A stretch of DNA of 64,000 bases from positions 3,823,925 through 3,887,924 of the forward strand of contig NC_021182.1 in the NCBI RefSeq assembly GCF_000389635.1, read 5' to 3'. The position numbers and the translations under genes were made by a program. The stretch comes from Clostridium pasteurianum BC1. GTDB lineage: Bacteria; Bacillota; Clostridia; Clostridiales; Clostridiaceae. The notes under the pieces were generated by a model. The model saw only the letters and a program-made list of their open reading frames with translations, was not told where the DNA came from and did not search any database. The stretch's first letter is position 1, and each line of letters starts with the position of its first letter. Shown here one piece after another: positions 51,770 to 61,218 of this stretch.

Positions 51770-52228
51770 TTAATATACTGGTACACAAATCTCACAATAA
51801 TGATTATTAACCATTTTGACTATATACCTTTCTAGGATTGGTCTTGTTTCATCAAATTGATATCCTTGTCTTAATAATTCTGGAAAAATATCATTCCACG
51901 CTTTCTGAACTGCTTCTGCTGTATGATTAATTTTAAAAACCACATACTTCCCTCCAGTAATATAACCTTCCCTTACATACTCATCAGTTAATAAATAATC
52001 CTTTGAAACAACAATACACGTATCATAACGACAATTTTCAGGTTTAGTCGTCTTAGGATTATCCTGAGCAATTCCAAAAATTATTGATTCGTCATTAAAT
52101 AAATCGTTAGATTTTGCCCATTTTTTTATATTTTCCATTGTTTGAACATTGTTAATTCCATAAGGACCAATCTGCCTTATGTAAGCAATCCTATGCGTTG
52201 GAATCTTTTCAATTGTAATATCCACCAT
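51770..52228 (-). CDS. GyrI-like/AraC effector-binding domain protein
   Basis: 152 residues. MVDITIEKIPTHRIAYIRQI and ENCRYDTCIVVSKDY, GGKYVVFKINHTAEAVQKAW and YEICVPV-type end (HYCEICVPVY) are the SHV-type repeat fold of GyrI/SbmC and of the ligand-binding half of AraC-type regulators. No DNA-binding domain, so it is a stand-alone small-molecule or gyrase-related binder. GGAGG lies before the ATG. Confidence 0.88.
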   Translation of the reverse strand: MVDITIEKIPTHRIAYIRQIGPYGINNVQTMENIKKWAKSNDLFNDESIIFGIAQDNPKTTKPENCRYDTCIVVSKDYLLTDEYVREGYITGGKYVVFKINHTAEAVQKAWNDIFPELLRQGYQFDETRPILERYIVKMVNNHYCEICVPVY

Positions 52229-52428
52229 TTGCTTTATTTTCCTCCTTTAAGCAATAAATAACTTGTTCATTACAAGATTACTACCATTTAAAATAGAAAT
52301 CAAAGCATTTTTTAAAATTGTTAAATTACTATTTATCTATAGATTATTAGCCTAATAAACATGCTTTTTATTTCTCCGCCTGTTTGTATCCTTGTAATTT
52401 TGTCAACAATTTTACAGAGGTGTTAAAT

Positions 52429-52701
52429 ATGCAAACAAACAAAACTTGCCCGATAGTAGAACAATATTTAGGTTATCTTTCTATAATAAAAATCGTTCTG
52501 AAAACACAATTTTAGAATACAGGACAGATTTGCTCATGTTCTTTAGTTATATTATGAGCTCACGTAACATTAATATAATTGACAATAACTTCGCCAATGT
52601 AAATTTAGAATTTATAAAATCTATTAGTCTAAATGATATGTATTCTTTTATTACAAATTGCCAAAAGACTTTAAATTCTTCAGCCGTGTTGATTTACAAT
52701 A
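52429..52701 (+). pseudogene. N-terminal fragment of a XerC/D-type tyrosine recombinase, frameshifted
   Basis: After AGAGGTG the ATG opens MQTNKTCPIVEQYLGYLSII. The frame then shifts near 52493 and continues NRSENTILEYRTDLLMFFSY, with SLNDMYSFITNCQKTLNSSA. This matches the SAM-like N-terminal domain of XerC-type recombinases. The catalytic domain is gone; the reading frame runs into the IS21-type element at 52702. Confidence 0.75.
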
Positions 52702-52801
52702 TAAATTGACCCCCTTTTTACACTGAAAATTGACCCCTTCACTTTAAAATAATATCCTTTATGAGAGGTAAAAAACTCATGAAGGAGGCATAAGAGTGTA
52801 G

Positions 52802-54310
52802 GTGAAAGACTTGAGAGATTGGCATACAGTGAAAAATATGTATAACAAAGGGGTTCCAATAAAGCAAATAGCTAGAGAACTTAATATGTCAAAAAATACT
52901 GTTAAAAGTTTAATCAAAAAGGAGGAAGAACCAAAATATTCAAGATCACCAAGAGTAACTAAAATTGATAAATTTAAAGATATTATTAGAGAATGGTTTT
53001 TAGATAAGCAGTATGATTTCAATGGTACAAGAATCTATAATGAATTGTGTAAATTAGGATACGATGGAACTATAAATCCAATATATAGGTATCTTGAAAC
53101 TCTGAATGAAAAAAAAGGTAGCATTAGTCAAAGAGCTACTGTTAGATTTGAAACTCCGCCAGGAGATCAAGCACAATTTGACTGGGGAGAATACATAACA
53201 GTTATAGCTGGTGAAAATGTTAAAATATACTGTTTTACCATGATATTATCTTATTCTAGAAAAAAAGCTGCAGTATGTTCGCTATCCGCTAATGGCGTAG
53301 CCATTTATGAAGCCATACAAGACTTATTTATAGAACTTGAAGGTGTAACTAAGGAACTTCTTATAGATAATCCAAAGGCATTAGTAATAAGTCATAAAAA
53401 AGGAGAAGAAGTAGAGTTTAACCACAGTGCTTTAAAGTTATTCACATATCTTGGGACAGAGCCGAATGCCTGCCGGCCTCTAAGACCAAGGACAAAAGGT
53501 AAGATAGAAAAGCCATTTCAATACATTGAAAATCAATTCATTAAAGGAAGCAGCTTTAACAGTGTGTATGAACTTAACTTAGAAATTAAGCATTTTATGA
53601 GGTCATGGAATAAAAAGATTCATGGAACTACTAAAAGAATACCTGATGAAATGTTTAATGAAGAAAAGAGCAGCTTAAAAGGATTTTATAAGAAAATAGT
53701 TATTGATACAGAATTAGAAATAAGGATTGTTAGTACGGACTCTTATGTTATGGTTGGAACTAATAAGTATAGTGTTCCCGTCAAATATGTGGATAGACAG
53801 GTAAAAATAAGAATAGTATATGGGTATATTCTAGAAATATATGATCTTGATTTAGTTCTCGTTAAAAAATGGAATATACTTCAGGGTAAAAATAGAAAAA
53901 TTCAAGATAAAGATGATTATAAGGATATTGCAGTAAGAGTACCAAGTTCTATTCCTGAAATTAGAAGGGTATTTGAAAAAACATTTAGACATGGTAATGA
54001 GTTTTACAAATTGGCTTCACGGGTTACAAAGCAGCCTCACTTTCATGCAAGAGAATTTTTAAAACTGAAAGATCTATATGATATAGCTGATTTAGATATC
54101 ATTCTTAAGCATTGTATAGATAGTAACGTATTAAAAATAGATGGAATAAAGTCTTTAATTAAAGAAAAATATCTAGAACTAATAATTGAGCATGAGAGAG
54201 TAGAATTAATATTTACTAAACCTAATAAAAATAAGGATACTAATATGAATGAAGAAGGTTTAATAAGACATCTTTCTTACTATGGGAAAGGGGCTAAAAA
54301 TGAAGGATGA
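52802..54310 (+). CDS. istA: IS21-family transposase IstA
   Basis: 502 residues, GTG start with GGAGG upstream. An HTH (NMYNKGVPIKQIARELNMSK) is followed by the retroviral-integrase catalytic domain: QAQFDWGEYITV (first Asp), ELLIDNPKALVI (second Asp), and the distal Glu in KGKIEKPFQYIENQFI. A C-terminal domain of about 150 residues follows. It overlaps istB by 11 bases. Confidence 0.93.
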   Translation: MKDLRDWHTVKNMYNKGVPIKQIARELNMSKNTVKSLIKKEEEPKYSRSPRVTKIDKFKDIIREWFLDKQYDFNGTRIYNELCKLGYDGTINPIYRYLETLNEKKGSISQRATVRFETPPGDQAQFDWGEYITVIAGENVKIYCFTMILSYSRKKAAVCSLSANGVAIYEAIQDLFIELEGVTKELLIDNPKALVISHKKGEEVEFNHSALKLFTYLGTEPNACRPLRPRTKGKIEKPFQYIENQFIKGSSFNSVYELNLEIKHFMRSWNKKIHGTTKRIPDEMFNEEKSSLKGFYKKIVIDTELEIRIVSTDSYVMVGTNKYSVPVKYVDRQVKIRIVYGYILEIYDLDLVLVKKWNILQGKNRKIQDKDDYKDIAVRVPSSIPEIRRVFEKTFRHGNEFYKLASRVTKQPHFHAREFLKLKDLYDIADLDIILKHCIDSNVLKIDGIKSLIKEKYLELIIEHERVELIFTKPNKNKDTNMNEEGLIRHLSYYGKGAKNEG

Positions 54311-55055
54311 AACTAATATAAACACTAATATAAAGCGCTTGCTAAAACAGTTTAGGCTTCCCGATATATATGATAGATATGACGAAGAAGTTAATTATGC
54401 CATAGAAAATAAAATTGGTTATAGAGAATTCTTGTACAAGCTTTTGGCGCTCGAAGAGCAAGGAAAAATGGAACGTCTAAAAATGAGGAACATTAAAAAT
54501 GCCTGTTTTGATGCATATAAAACAATCGAAGATTTTCATTTCAACTTTCCCAAACATATTAATCAAACGAAAGTTATTGATTTGGCTACTTTAAGTTTTA
54601 TGGAAAAGAAAGAAAATGTAGTTTTTATTGGGCCTCCCGGCCTTGGTAAAAGTCATTTATCCATTGCAATAGGTATTAAAGCCTGTGAGAAAGGTAAATC
54701 TGTTCGTTTTGTCAATGCAATTGAACTAGTTGATGAATTATATAATGCAATAGATTCTGGTAATCTAAAACAAAAATTTAAGAAATTATCAAAAATAGAC
54801 TTACTTATAATAGATGATATTGGTTATTTAAAAATGGATAAAGAAAAAGAGAGTTTATTTTTTCAGTTAATCCGCCAAAGATACGAAAAAAGCTCTCTAA
54901 TAGTAACAACAAACTTACCGTTTGAAAGATGGGACGAGATATTCACTAGTGAATTAGCGGCTACTGCTGTACTAGATAGGCTTCTTCACCATTCCCACGT
55001 CATAAGTATAACAGGCGATAGCCATAGAGTAAATAGGTATTTACAGGAGGAATAA
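54300..55055 (+). CDS. istB: IS21-family helper ATPase IstB
   Basis: 251 residues from the ATG at 54300 within the end of istA. The DnaC-like AAA+ motifs are Walker A VFIGPPGLGKSHLSIA, Walker B DLLIIDDIGYL, sensor LIVTTNLPFERWDEIF and the Arg finger region AVLDRLLHHSH. It loads IstA at target sites. Confidence 0.95.
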   Translation: MKDETNINTNIKRLLKQFRLPDIYDRYDEEVNYAIENKIGYREFLYKLLALEEQGKMERLKMRNIKNACFDAYKTIEDFHFNFPKHINQTKVIDLATLSFMEKKENVVFIGPPGLGKSHLSIAIGIKACEKGKSVRFVNAIELVDELYNAIDSGNLKQKFKKLSKIDLLIIDDIGYLKMDKEKESLFFQLIRQRYEKSSLIVTTNLPFERWDEIFTSELAATAVLDRLLHHSHVISITGDSHRVNRYLQEE

Positions 55056-55058
55056 ATT

Positions 55059-55493
55059 TTGAAAAATAGTATAGCAATAGATTTTGGTGAATTTGTTAAT
55101 ACATTTAATGAAAAAGGAAAAGAAACAGCTATAATTCTCGCAAGAGAGAAATATAATCTTAGTTTCCAACAGCTTAAGAGAAGAATGTTTAATAGTACTG
55201 ATTATTGTTTTGATAGGTCTTTAAGATTGTATAAGCATAGAGCTAACAATAACATGGATACTGCTGAATTTATGAGTATTGATGAACTTGAGAATAAGAA
55301 AACTACAATTAAAGGAGTTGAGCCCCTTCCGGGGCCAAATCTCAATTTGAGTTTTGATGATCTTGTTAAAGATCTTATTAAAGATAGATTATTAATTTTA
55401 AATAAATATGTAACCATCGATAATGAATCTAAGCAATTAATAATTAATACTAAAAAATTAAAATATGATGGTTTTGGCCTAAATATAATTTAG
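55059..55493 (+). CDS. accessory protein encoded inside the IS21 element
   Basis: 144 residues, TTG start five bases after GGAGG and three bases after the istB stop, so it is part of the istAB transcript. It begins MKNSIAIDFGEFVNTFNEKG and has REKYNLSFQQLKRRMFN, which could form a helix-turn-helix, then a Pro/Gly-rich middle (VEPLPGPNLNL). No known motif. It lies inside the right terminal repeats, so it moves with the element. Could be a regulator of transposition or a passenger. Confidence 0.75.
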   Translation: MKNSIAIDFGEFVNTFNEKGKETAIILAREKYNLSFQQLKRRMFNSTDYCFDRSLRLYKHRANNNMDTAEFMSIDELENKKTTIKGVEPLPGPNLNLSFDDLVKDLIKDRLLILNKYVTIDNESKQLIINTKKLKYDGFGLNII

Positions 55494-55734
55494 ACTCTAG
55501 GGGGTCAAAATTAAACGTAAAAAGGGGTCAAATTTACTTGACAATCTACAATACTCACCTGCCAACACCTTTTGATTACTAACATCATCTGAAAATTTAA
55601 TACCTTATATCAATTCTAGTCTTTTAATATTATAAAGATTATTATTCATTTTTATATTCTCTACCGATATCAATATTTAAATATTTTTTATCTTCTCTGC
55701 TTATCAATAAAAGAACTAATGCATTAATTGATAC

Positions 55735-57636
55735 CTACATACCAAACAATCTCTTTATTGCATTCATAAATCCGCCCTGATTCTTCTCCTCTACACTCTC
55801 CTCTTTTGTTGCAGCCACCATATCTTCTACCTTATAATCATTTTTATTATCTTTATTTAATTTCATTCTAGCTTTGAGTAAATCACCTACCACAATATTA
55901 TTATCACTATAGGTAACCTTAAGAACATCCCTAGCTCTAGTCATTCCCACATAGAGAAGTTTCTTGGATTCATTAATACTATCTAATAATCTATTATTGA
56001 TACCGCAGATATACACATATTTAAAATCTAATCCCTTTACGCTATGAATAGTAGAAATATTTACTTTTTCCATATCTATTCTAAACTTTGATTTAGCATT
56101 TCCACTCTTACTCATAATAAAATAGGGTATCCCTTTATTAGAAAAAGTATTTTCTAACATATCTATGTACTTTGTACTCTTATAGCTCTTATGTACATAG
56201 GCTATACAAATATCGCCATAATCTATGCCAGATTGTTTTAAGTTTATAATTTCATCTACTATTTTATTAGCTTCATCCTGAAAATCATCACATTTAATAA
56301 GATCTGGATAATCTCCTTGCCTCAAACTTGTGTCTGGCTTGATTGTAAAGTTGTTATCTTCTTCATCAACCTTTTCCTGAACTGTTCCATCAGTTAAGAA
56401 AGTATAAGCAAAATCTAATATCTGCTTTGTGTTTCTGTAATTTTCACGCATTATTGTTGTTCTTCCTGCTGCTTTTATACCTACAGATTTAAGAGTATAT
56501 TTTCTGTTGTACAAATTCTGTGCCCCATCTGAAGCAAGCATTAAGTGACTATGTTCAGGATTTCTAAGTGTTTTTACTATAAACTCCAGCCACTCTTTTT
56601 CTAGATCTTGTCCCTCATCTATAAAAATTGCATCGTATTTCTTTATATTTGATAGCATATCCTCTGATATTTTAGCTATATTTTCATCTATATCTTTATC
56701 CTTGTATACTCCACTCTTTAATCCTAGAGATTTAAACACCTCATTTATCCATCCATGGAAATGGCTAACCTCAATATTTTCTATGTTATTTTCTATAATG
56801 GAATTTCTCAGAAAACTTGCAAGAGTTTTATTATAGCAAAGAACCATTATATCCCAGTCCTTATGAATATCTGCTAAGTACCTAGCCCTACATATTAATA
56901 TAACTGTTTTTCCACTGCCTGCTACTCCTCTAATAACCCTATGACCATAGCCTAAACTTTTAGCATAGGTTTCTTGATTCAGGTTCATTACTTTAAAAAT
57001 AGCATCATTGTCTGTAGACAGCTTTACTTCCTTAAATAAATTTCCTCTTATTCTATCCATTATATCTTCAGGTATTCTATTAAAATTAAACTTAGCTGGT
57101 ATCATATCCTGAAGTTTTTGTTTGAATTTTTCCCCATCAAAGTTTTCCTCAAATTCTTTTAAATCCTCTGAGTATATTACAGATTTCTCATCTATGGTAT
57201 TGATAAAGGGACTGGATAAAAAGCTTTTTCTACTTATCTTTGTAAATACTACTCCATATCCAAAGGTAAAGGATATATTATTTTTATAAGCTCCAGTTTG
57301 TAATAGACATTTATCTTTTTTTAATTCATCTACTATATTTAATATATATTCTCTTGCTTGTCTTAACGGATTTGCTTTTTTACCTAATGTGCTTAATGTA
57401 TATGTATTGGAATTTGCACTTTCAATGGAATTTAATGACCAATCCTTTACTTCCAGCACAACAATTCCTAAATCCGGACCTAAAATTATAAAGTCAGGGT
57501 ATCTTTCATTTACTCTTATGTTATACCATACAATATAATCTGATGGTAATTTATCTTGCAATATCTTAAACAATCTTTTTTCTCCTGCAGTAGCAGTTTC
57601 TAGGTCACTTATACTTTCCGGAATAACTTTTGCCAT
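55735..57636 (-). CDS. NERD nuclease domain plus UvrD/Rep-type SF1 helicase
   Basis: 633 residues. N-terminal NERD domain: GEKRLFKILQDKLPSDYIVW, RYPDFIILGPDLGIVVLEVK (Asp and E-x-K of a PD-(D/E)xK nuclease fold). Helicase: Walker A VIRGVAGSGKTVILI at about 234-248, AIFIDEGQDLEKEWLEF, MRENYRNTKQILDFAY, STIHSVKGLDFKYVYI and LLYVGMTRARDVLKV. The end is Lys/Glu-rich with an amphipathic tail. DNA repair or defence role; the substrate is unknown. Intact. Confidence 0.92.
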   Translation of the reverse strand: MAKVIPESISDLETATAGEKRLFKILQDKLPSDYIVWYNIRVNERYPDFIILGPDLGIVVLEVKDWSLNSIESANSNTYTLSTLGKKANPLRQAREYILNIVDELKKDKCLLQTGAYKNNISFTFGYGVVFTKISRKSFLSSPFINTIDEKSVIYSEDLKEFEENFDGEKFKQKLQDMIPAKFNFNRIPEDIMDRIRGNLFKEVKLSTDNDAIFKVMNLNQETYAKSLGYGHRVIRGVAGSGKTVILICRARYLADIHKDWDIMVLCYNKTLASFLRNSIIENNIENIEVSHFHGWINEVFKSLGLKSGVYKDKDIDENIAKISEDMLSNIKKYDAIFIDEGQDLEKEWLEFIVKTLRNPEHSHLMLASDGAQNLYNRKYTLKSVGIKAAGRTTIMRENYRNTKQILDFAYTFLTDGTVQEKVDEEDNNFTIKPDTSLRQGDYPDLIKCDDFQDEANKIVDEIINLKQSGIDYGDICIAYVHKSYKSTKYIDMLENTFSNKGIPYFIMSKSGNAKSKFRIDMEKVNISTIHSVKGLDFKYVYICGINNRLLDSINESKKLLYVGMTRARDVLKVTYSDNNIVVGDLLKARMKLNKDNKNDYKVEDMVAATKEESVEEKNQGGFMNAIKRLFGM

Positions 57637-57835
57637 AGTATCACTTCCTCATCCTGTATAATATTTCTTCTTTTGTTCTATATTTAACTGTATAACCCAC
57701 CTCACCACATATTTCTCTTTATTCCTATTATAATGTAAAATTCACATTATTTTAACAATATTTTTAATATTTATGATTAAAATTTTCTATAGCTATACAA
57801 TAATCTTCATATTTTGTGATTTATGATTTAAATAT

Positions 57836-57875
57836 AAAAGAGGTACTTACTTTTGTAGTAAATACCTCTTTGCTT
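57836..57875. terminator. bidirectional terminator
   Basis: AAAGAGGTACTTAC pairs with GTAAATACCTCTTT, one mismatch, between the AAA/PD-(D/E)XK gene and the NERD-helicase gene. T-rich on both sides. Confidence 0.7.
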
Positions 57876-57903
57876 AATTAATACTATTTTATAATTTTGC
57901 TTG

Positions 57904-59577
57904 CTAATGCTTCCTTTCCCTCATAAAAACTTCTTTTCCTTCAAAAGCAATGCCTATTTCTAAAATATTATTTACTCCTAATGCTCTCATTTCTAAATTA
58001 TATTTTTTCTCTTCTATTTGTTTTAAAGCTGTATTTACTGCATCTTTCAAGGTCTCTTTTCTTCTTTTATTTACCTTTTTAAACTCTATAATTATACCTA
58101 GAGCTTTTTTGTCCTTAGGTATAATCATAACATCATATCGTCCGTATCCACTTTCCCGGTTTGATTTTATGTAGTGGGTATTCTCTAAAGACACTAGCAT
58201 ACCAAGTACAAAGGCATGATAAAACCTTTCACTCTCTCCGGCTACATCGAAATAACTTAATGTTCGATCTATTGTATTTGAAAACATAATATCAAAGGTT
58301 TCTATATCGCCGCTTATTAAAGCCTTTAACATATCATTAAAATCTTCATTTATATCTGATTTATTGAACCATTCTAAAATTATATTTTTAAATAAACTAC
58401 TAACCTCTTTATTGGGAATAGAAAGAATACCAAAAATATCACCATCTATATTTTTAATATCATTAACTTTTAAGTATCCAGTAAATAGAAGAAAACTCCA
58501 TATATTTTCAGAGTTTATATCAACCTCTTCCATAACTATATTTTCATTTATTCTTTTTTCTAAAGCTTTTCCTTCTATTAAGGATTCAAACTCAACTTTT
58601 ACTTTATTATCTGATTTCCCTAAAATATCTTTTATTAAATCATTAGAACTAGTATTTATCCAATGACATATAAGCCCTCTATCAATATCTTTTATGTAAT
58701 TTAGTATACTCCATGGATTATAAATAACTTCTCCTGCAAAATTATATCCATTATACCAAAGCTTAATATTTTCCAGCTCTGTTTTTATATTATAGTATTC
58801 TAATAACTTTTGAACTTCATTTTCTGTAAATCCAAAATACTCTTTGTATTTACTATTTATTAAGCTATATACCTTTATATTATTAAGTCCTGAGAATATA
58901 CTTTCCTTTGCAACTCTCAGAATCCCTGTCATAACTGCTTTTTCTATATTAGTATTATCTTTTAGTGCGCCACTAAAAAAATTTCTCATAAACCCTATGA
59001 ATTCTGAATAATAACCTTTTAAATGAGCTTGTTGAATAGGCACATCATACTCATCTATTAGAAGTATTGGCTTTTTCCCAATATACTTATATATAAGTTC
59101 TATTAAAACTTTAAAGGACATTTCTATTTCTACTAAGCTACACTTTCTAGCTAGTATTTTGGTGAAGTATTCTTTTTCTTCTCTGGTACACTTAAAATAG
59201 ACATTATCCTTAAACTCTTGAAAAACACCTGCCATTAAAAAGCTCATAGCTTCTATGCAATTGTTAAAATTAGAATGTTTCATATCTTTAAAGGTAATAT
59301 AAATAACTGGATAACTTCCCTGAAGCTTAGTTATATTTTCATATTTACTTATTTCTAAATCCTTAAATAAGCTGATATTTTCTAATTCTGGCATTTGAAA
59401 AAAATATTTAAGCATAGTCATATTAAGTGTTTTACCAAATCTCCTTGGTCTTGGTATTAATATAACCTTGGAATCATCTTCTATAATTTCTTTAATCAAT
59501 AAACTCTTATCTACAAAATAATAGTTATTTTCAATAATTTCTCTAAAGTCACTTATACCTATAGGAGTTTTTTTCAT
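57904..59577 (-). CDS. AAA-ATPase-like protein with C-terminal PD-(D/E)XK nuclease domain (DUF1703 type)
   Basis: 557 residues from the ATG at 59577 (GGTGAGG upstream); a longer frame start at 59688 has no ribosome site. MKKTPIGISDFREIIENNYY, then FVDKSLLIKEIIEDDSKVIL and Walker A RPRRFGKTLNMTML, LLIDEYDVPIQQA (Walker B), and TGILRVAKESIFSGLNN are the diagnostic start of the AAA-ATPase_like family. The C-terminal SNRESGYGRYDVMIIPKDKK and LGIIIEFKKVNKR carry D...E-x-K of the nuclease domain. These genes occur in many copies in Clostridia and Bacteroidetes. Function unproven. Confidence 0.93.
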   Translation of the reverse strand: MKKTPIGISDFREIIENNYYFVDKSLLIKEIIEDDSKVILIPRPRRFGKTLNMTMLKYFFQMPELENISLFKDLEISKYENITKLQGSYPVIYITFKDMKHSNFNNCIEAMSFLMAGVFQEFKDNVYFKCTREEKEYFTKILARKCSLVEIEMSFKVLIELIYKYIGKKPILLIDEYDVPIQQAHLKGYYSEFIGFMRNFFSGALKDNTNIEKAVMTGILRVAKESIFSGLNNIKVYSLINSKYKEYFGFTENEVQKLLEYYNIKTELENIKLWYNGYNFAGEVIYNPWSILNYIKDIDRGLICHWINTSSNDLIKDILGKSDNKVKVEFESLIEGKALEKRINENIVMEEVDINSENIWSFLLFTGYLKVNDIKNIDGDIFGILSIPNKEVSSLFKNIILEWFNKSDINEDFNDMLKALISGDIETFDIMFSNTIDRTLSYFDVAGESERFYHAFVLGMLVSLENTHYIKSNRESGYGRYDVMIIPKDKKALGIIIEFKKVNKRRKETLKDAVNTALKQIEEKKYNLEMRALGVNNILEIGIAFEGKEVFMRERKH

Positions 59578-59671
59578 ATACCTCACCACTTTCCATAGTT
59601 TTGATTCTCTCCGTAGTCCAGTTTTATAGTACTTATTATAACATTTATTTAAATTCCTTTCAGTATACCTA

Positions 59672-60883
59672 TTACCACTCATCATCAAAATCCGGATACT
59701 GCTCTACTTTTCCTTTACTTTCAATAATTTGTGGTTTTAGCAGCGTAATTTTATCCTCTTCATCAATATCAAAAACCTTAACATTAAATCTCCATTCATC
59801 CCCATAGTCAAAGAGATATAAAAAATCCTGTTTTTTGTATAAATCTAATTCTCCAATTTTAACCTCATCCACGTAAGGACCCATCTCCTCATAGGGACAT
59901 GTAAATTTATTATTTGACCATGCCTTTCCGTCCATAAAGAATGAATACATATGATCATTATCAAAATCAAAGACTTCTTGAATAGAATTATGTAAATCCT
60001 CAAGAGTGTGCTGAGATGATAGTTTTATTTTAGCCCATGTACTCCTATCTAAAGAAATTTTAAATGTGTATGTTCCATCAGTAAATTTATTTAGATTTCT
60101 AATCAAAGTATTAGATAATATATCTTTTTCAAATAAATTTACAAAAGGTAATTTAAACTCTTCTTCAAAATCAAACTTCCATTCTCCACATTCTCTTCTA
60201 TAAGGTATATTCCATAACTCTAGATTTCTCTTTTTATTAAGTATTTTTATTATCTTTAGTCCCAATGGATTAATTACTATCTCATCCGGTTCAAAAAATC
60301 TTCCCTTTTCTTTTGATTCGGCTTTTTCATATTCTTTATAGTCCAATATTCCAAAATAGTAAAAATATAATATTATAGAAGAACTGTTATATCTCATAAA
60401 TTTATCCAAATAAAAAATTTCATCGGGCTTTTGCTGTGAAATCACAGATAGTACTTCAGCAGCCCTATGCGCATCTAGATAATCATAAGTTTGATACTGT
60501 AATTTTTCAAAATCACAGTCCATCCATAATACCTCTAATATAGAAATATATTTTTCTGTAATATTTAAATCCTTAAAGTTATCTATACGCTCTGTGGGCT
60601 TTAAAATAATCTTTCCAGCTTTGCCTGCATCCTCTATAAATAATCTGGAGCTTTTAGCTAGATTACAAAATAAATGTAAAAGGGGATAGGATAACTCTGC
60701 ACTTTTTGTTGTTATACCCTCTTGTTTTATACTAATTAATGAATTCATCTCAAATAAAAACTTAGGTGAAATAAATCCCGTTTTTTTACCTATTGTAACT
60801 TCTCTTTCTGATAAATACTCTGTAAATTTATCAAAATCCCTTAGAAAATTATTCATTTGTTCATTTAAGTTAAATTTTTTCAT
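59672..60883 (-). CDS. plasmid pRiA4b ORF-3 family protein with a long N-terminal region
   Basis: 403 residues from the ATG at 60883 (AGGAG upstream). About 260 helical N-terminal residues (FNLNEQMNNFLRDFDKFTEY) precede the pRiA4b ORF-3 domain (YTFKISLDRSTWAKIKLSSQ, HTLEDLHNSIQEVFDFDNDH, YLFDYGDEWRFNVKVFD). The family has no known activity. It is followed on the same strand by the AAA/PD-(D/E)XK and NERD-helicase genes, though terminators between them argue for separate transcripts. Confidence 0.85.
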   Translation of the reverse strand: MKKFNLNEQMNNFLRDFDKFTEYLSEREVTIGKKTGFISPKFLFEMNSLISIKQEGITTKSAELSYPLLHLFCNLAKSSRLFIEDAGKAGKIILKPTERIDNFKDLNITEKYISILEVLWMDCDFEKLQYQTYDYLDAHRAAEVLSVISQQKPDEIFYLDKFMRYNSSSIILYFYYFGILDYKEYEKAESKEKGRFFEPDEIVINPLGLKIIKILNKKRNLELWNIPYRRECGEWKFDFEEEFKLPFVNLFEKDILSNTLIRNLNKFTDGTYTFKISLDRSTWAKIKLSSQHTLEDLHNSIQEVFDFDNDHMYSFFMDGKAWSNNKFTCPYEEMGPYVDEVKIGELDLYKKQDFLYLFDYGDEWRFNVKVFDIDEEDKITLLKPQIIESKGKVEQYPDFDDEW

Positions 60884-60998
60884 AACTAATTTCTCCTGTG
60901 AATTTTTCTTTATCATTTATCATTATCAAAATATTTTTGCGATTGATTATATTATATCCAAATTCTATATAAACTTAATTCTTTTTTAAGGATTGCAT

Positions 60999-61107
60999 TC
61001 ACTCTTTTATTTTCTTCTTCATCTCATTCTTTAATGCAGGTCTTCTATTGTTCTCTTTTATAATTCTATTATAAAAGTCTTTAAACTCATCTTCTTTATT
61101 AAGAAAA
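60999..61107 (-). pseudogene. short C-terminal remnant, unrecognised
   Basis: Minus-strand frame NKEDEFKDFYNRIIKENNRR followed by PALKNEMKKKIKE and a stop. It reads like the helical end of a real protein, but no start or family is seen. The surrounding 60884-61218 otherwise holds only AT-rich spacer. Confidence 0.3.
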
Positions 61108-61218
61108 TATAATTAATTATTAATTTTTAATTTTTGAGTTTGACACACATATCTATGTATTTTATAATTTAATTACATAGTGGGAAAAATAGTAAAAGAT
61201 AAGGAAGCGAAATTTAAT

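Larger units (their letters stand above)
52702..55546 (+). mobile_element. IS21-family element with a third gene
   Basis: About 2.85 kb. Both ends carry paired TTGACCCC boxes (AAATTGACCCCC and AAAATTGACCCC on the left; the inverted equivalents near 55500-55535 on the right), as in IS21 elements with multiple terminal repeats. TACAATA occurs directly at 52695-52701 and 55547-55553, a possible 7-bp target duplication. It encodes IstA, IstB and one extra protein. Exact borders are not certain. Confidence 0.75.
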
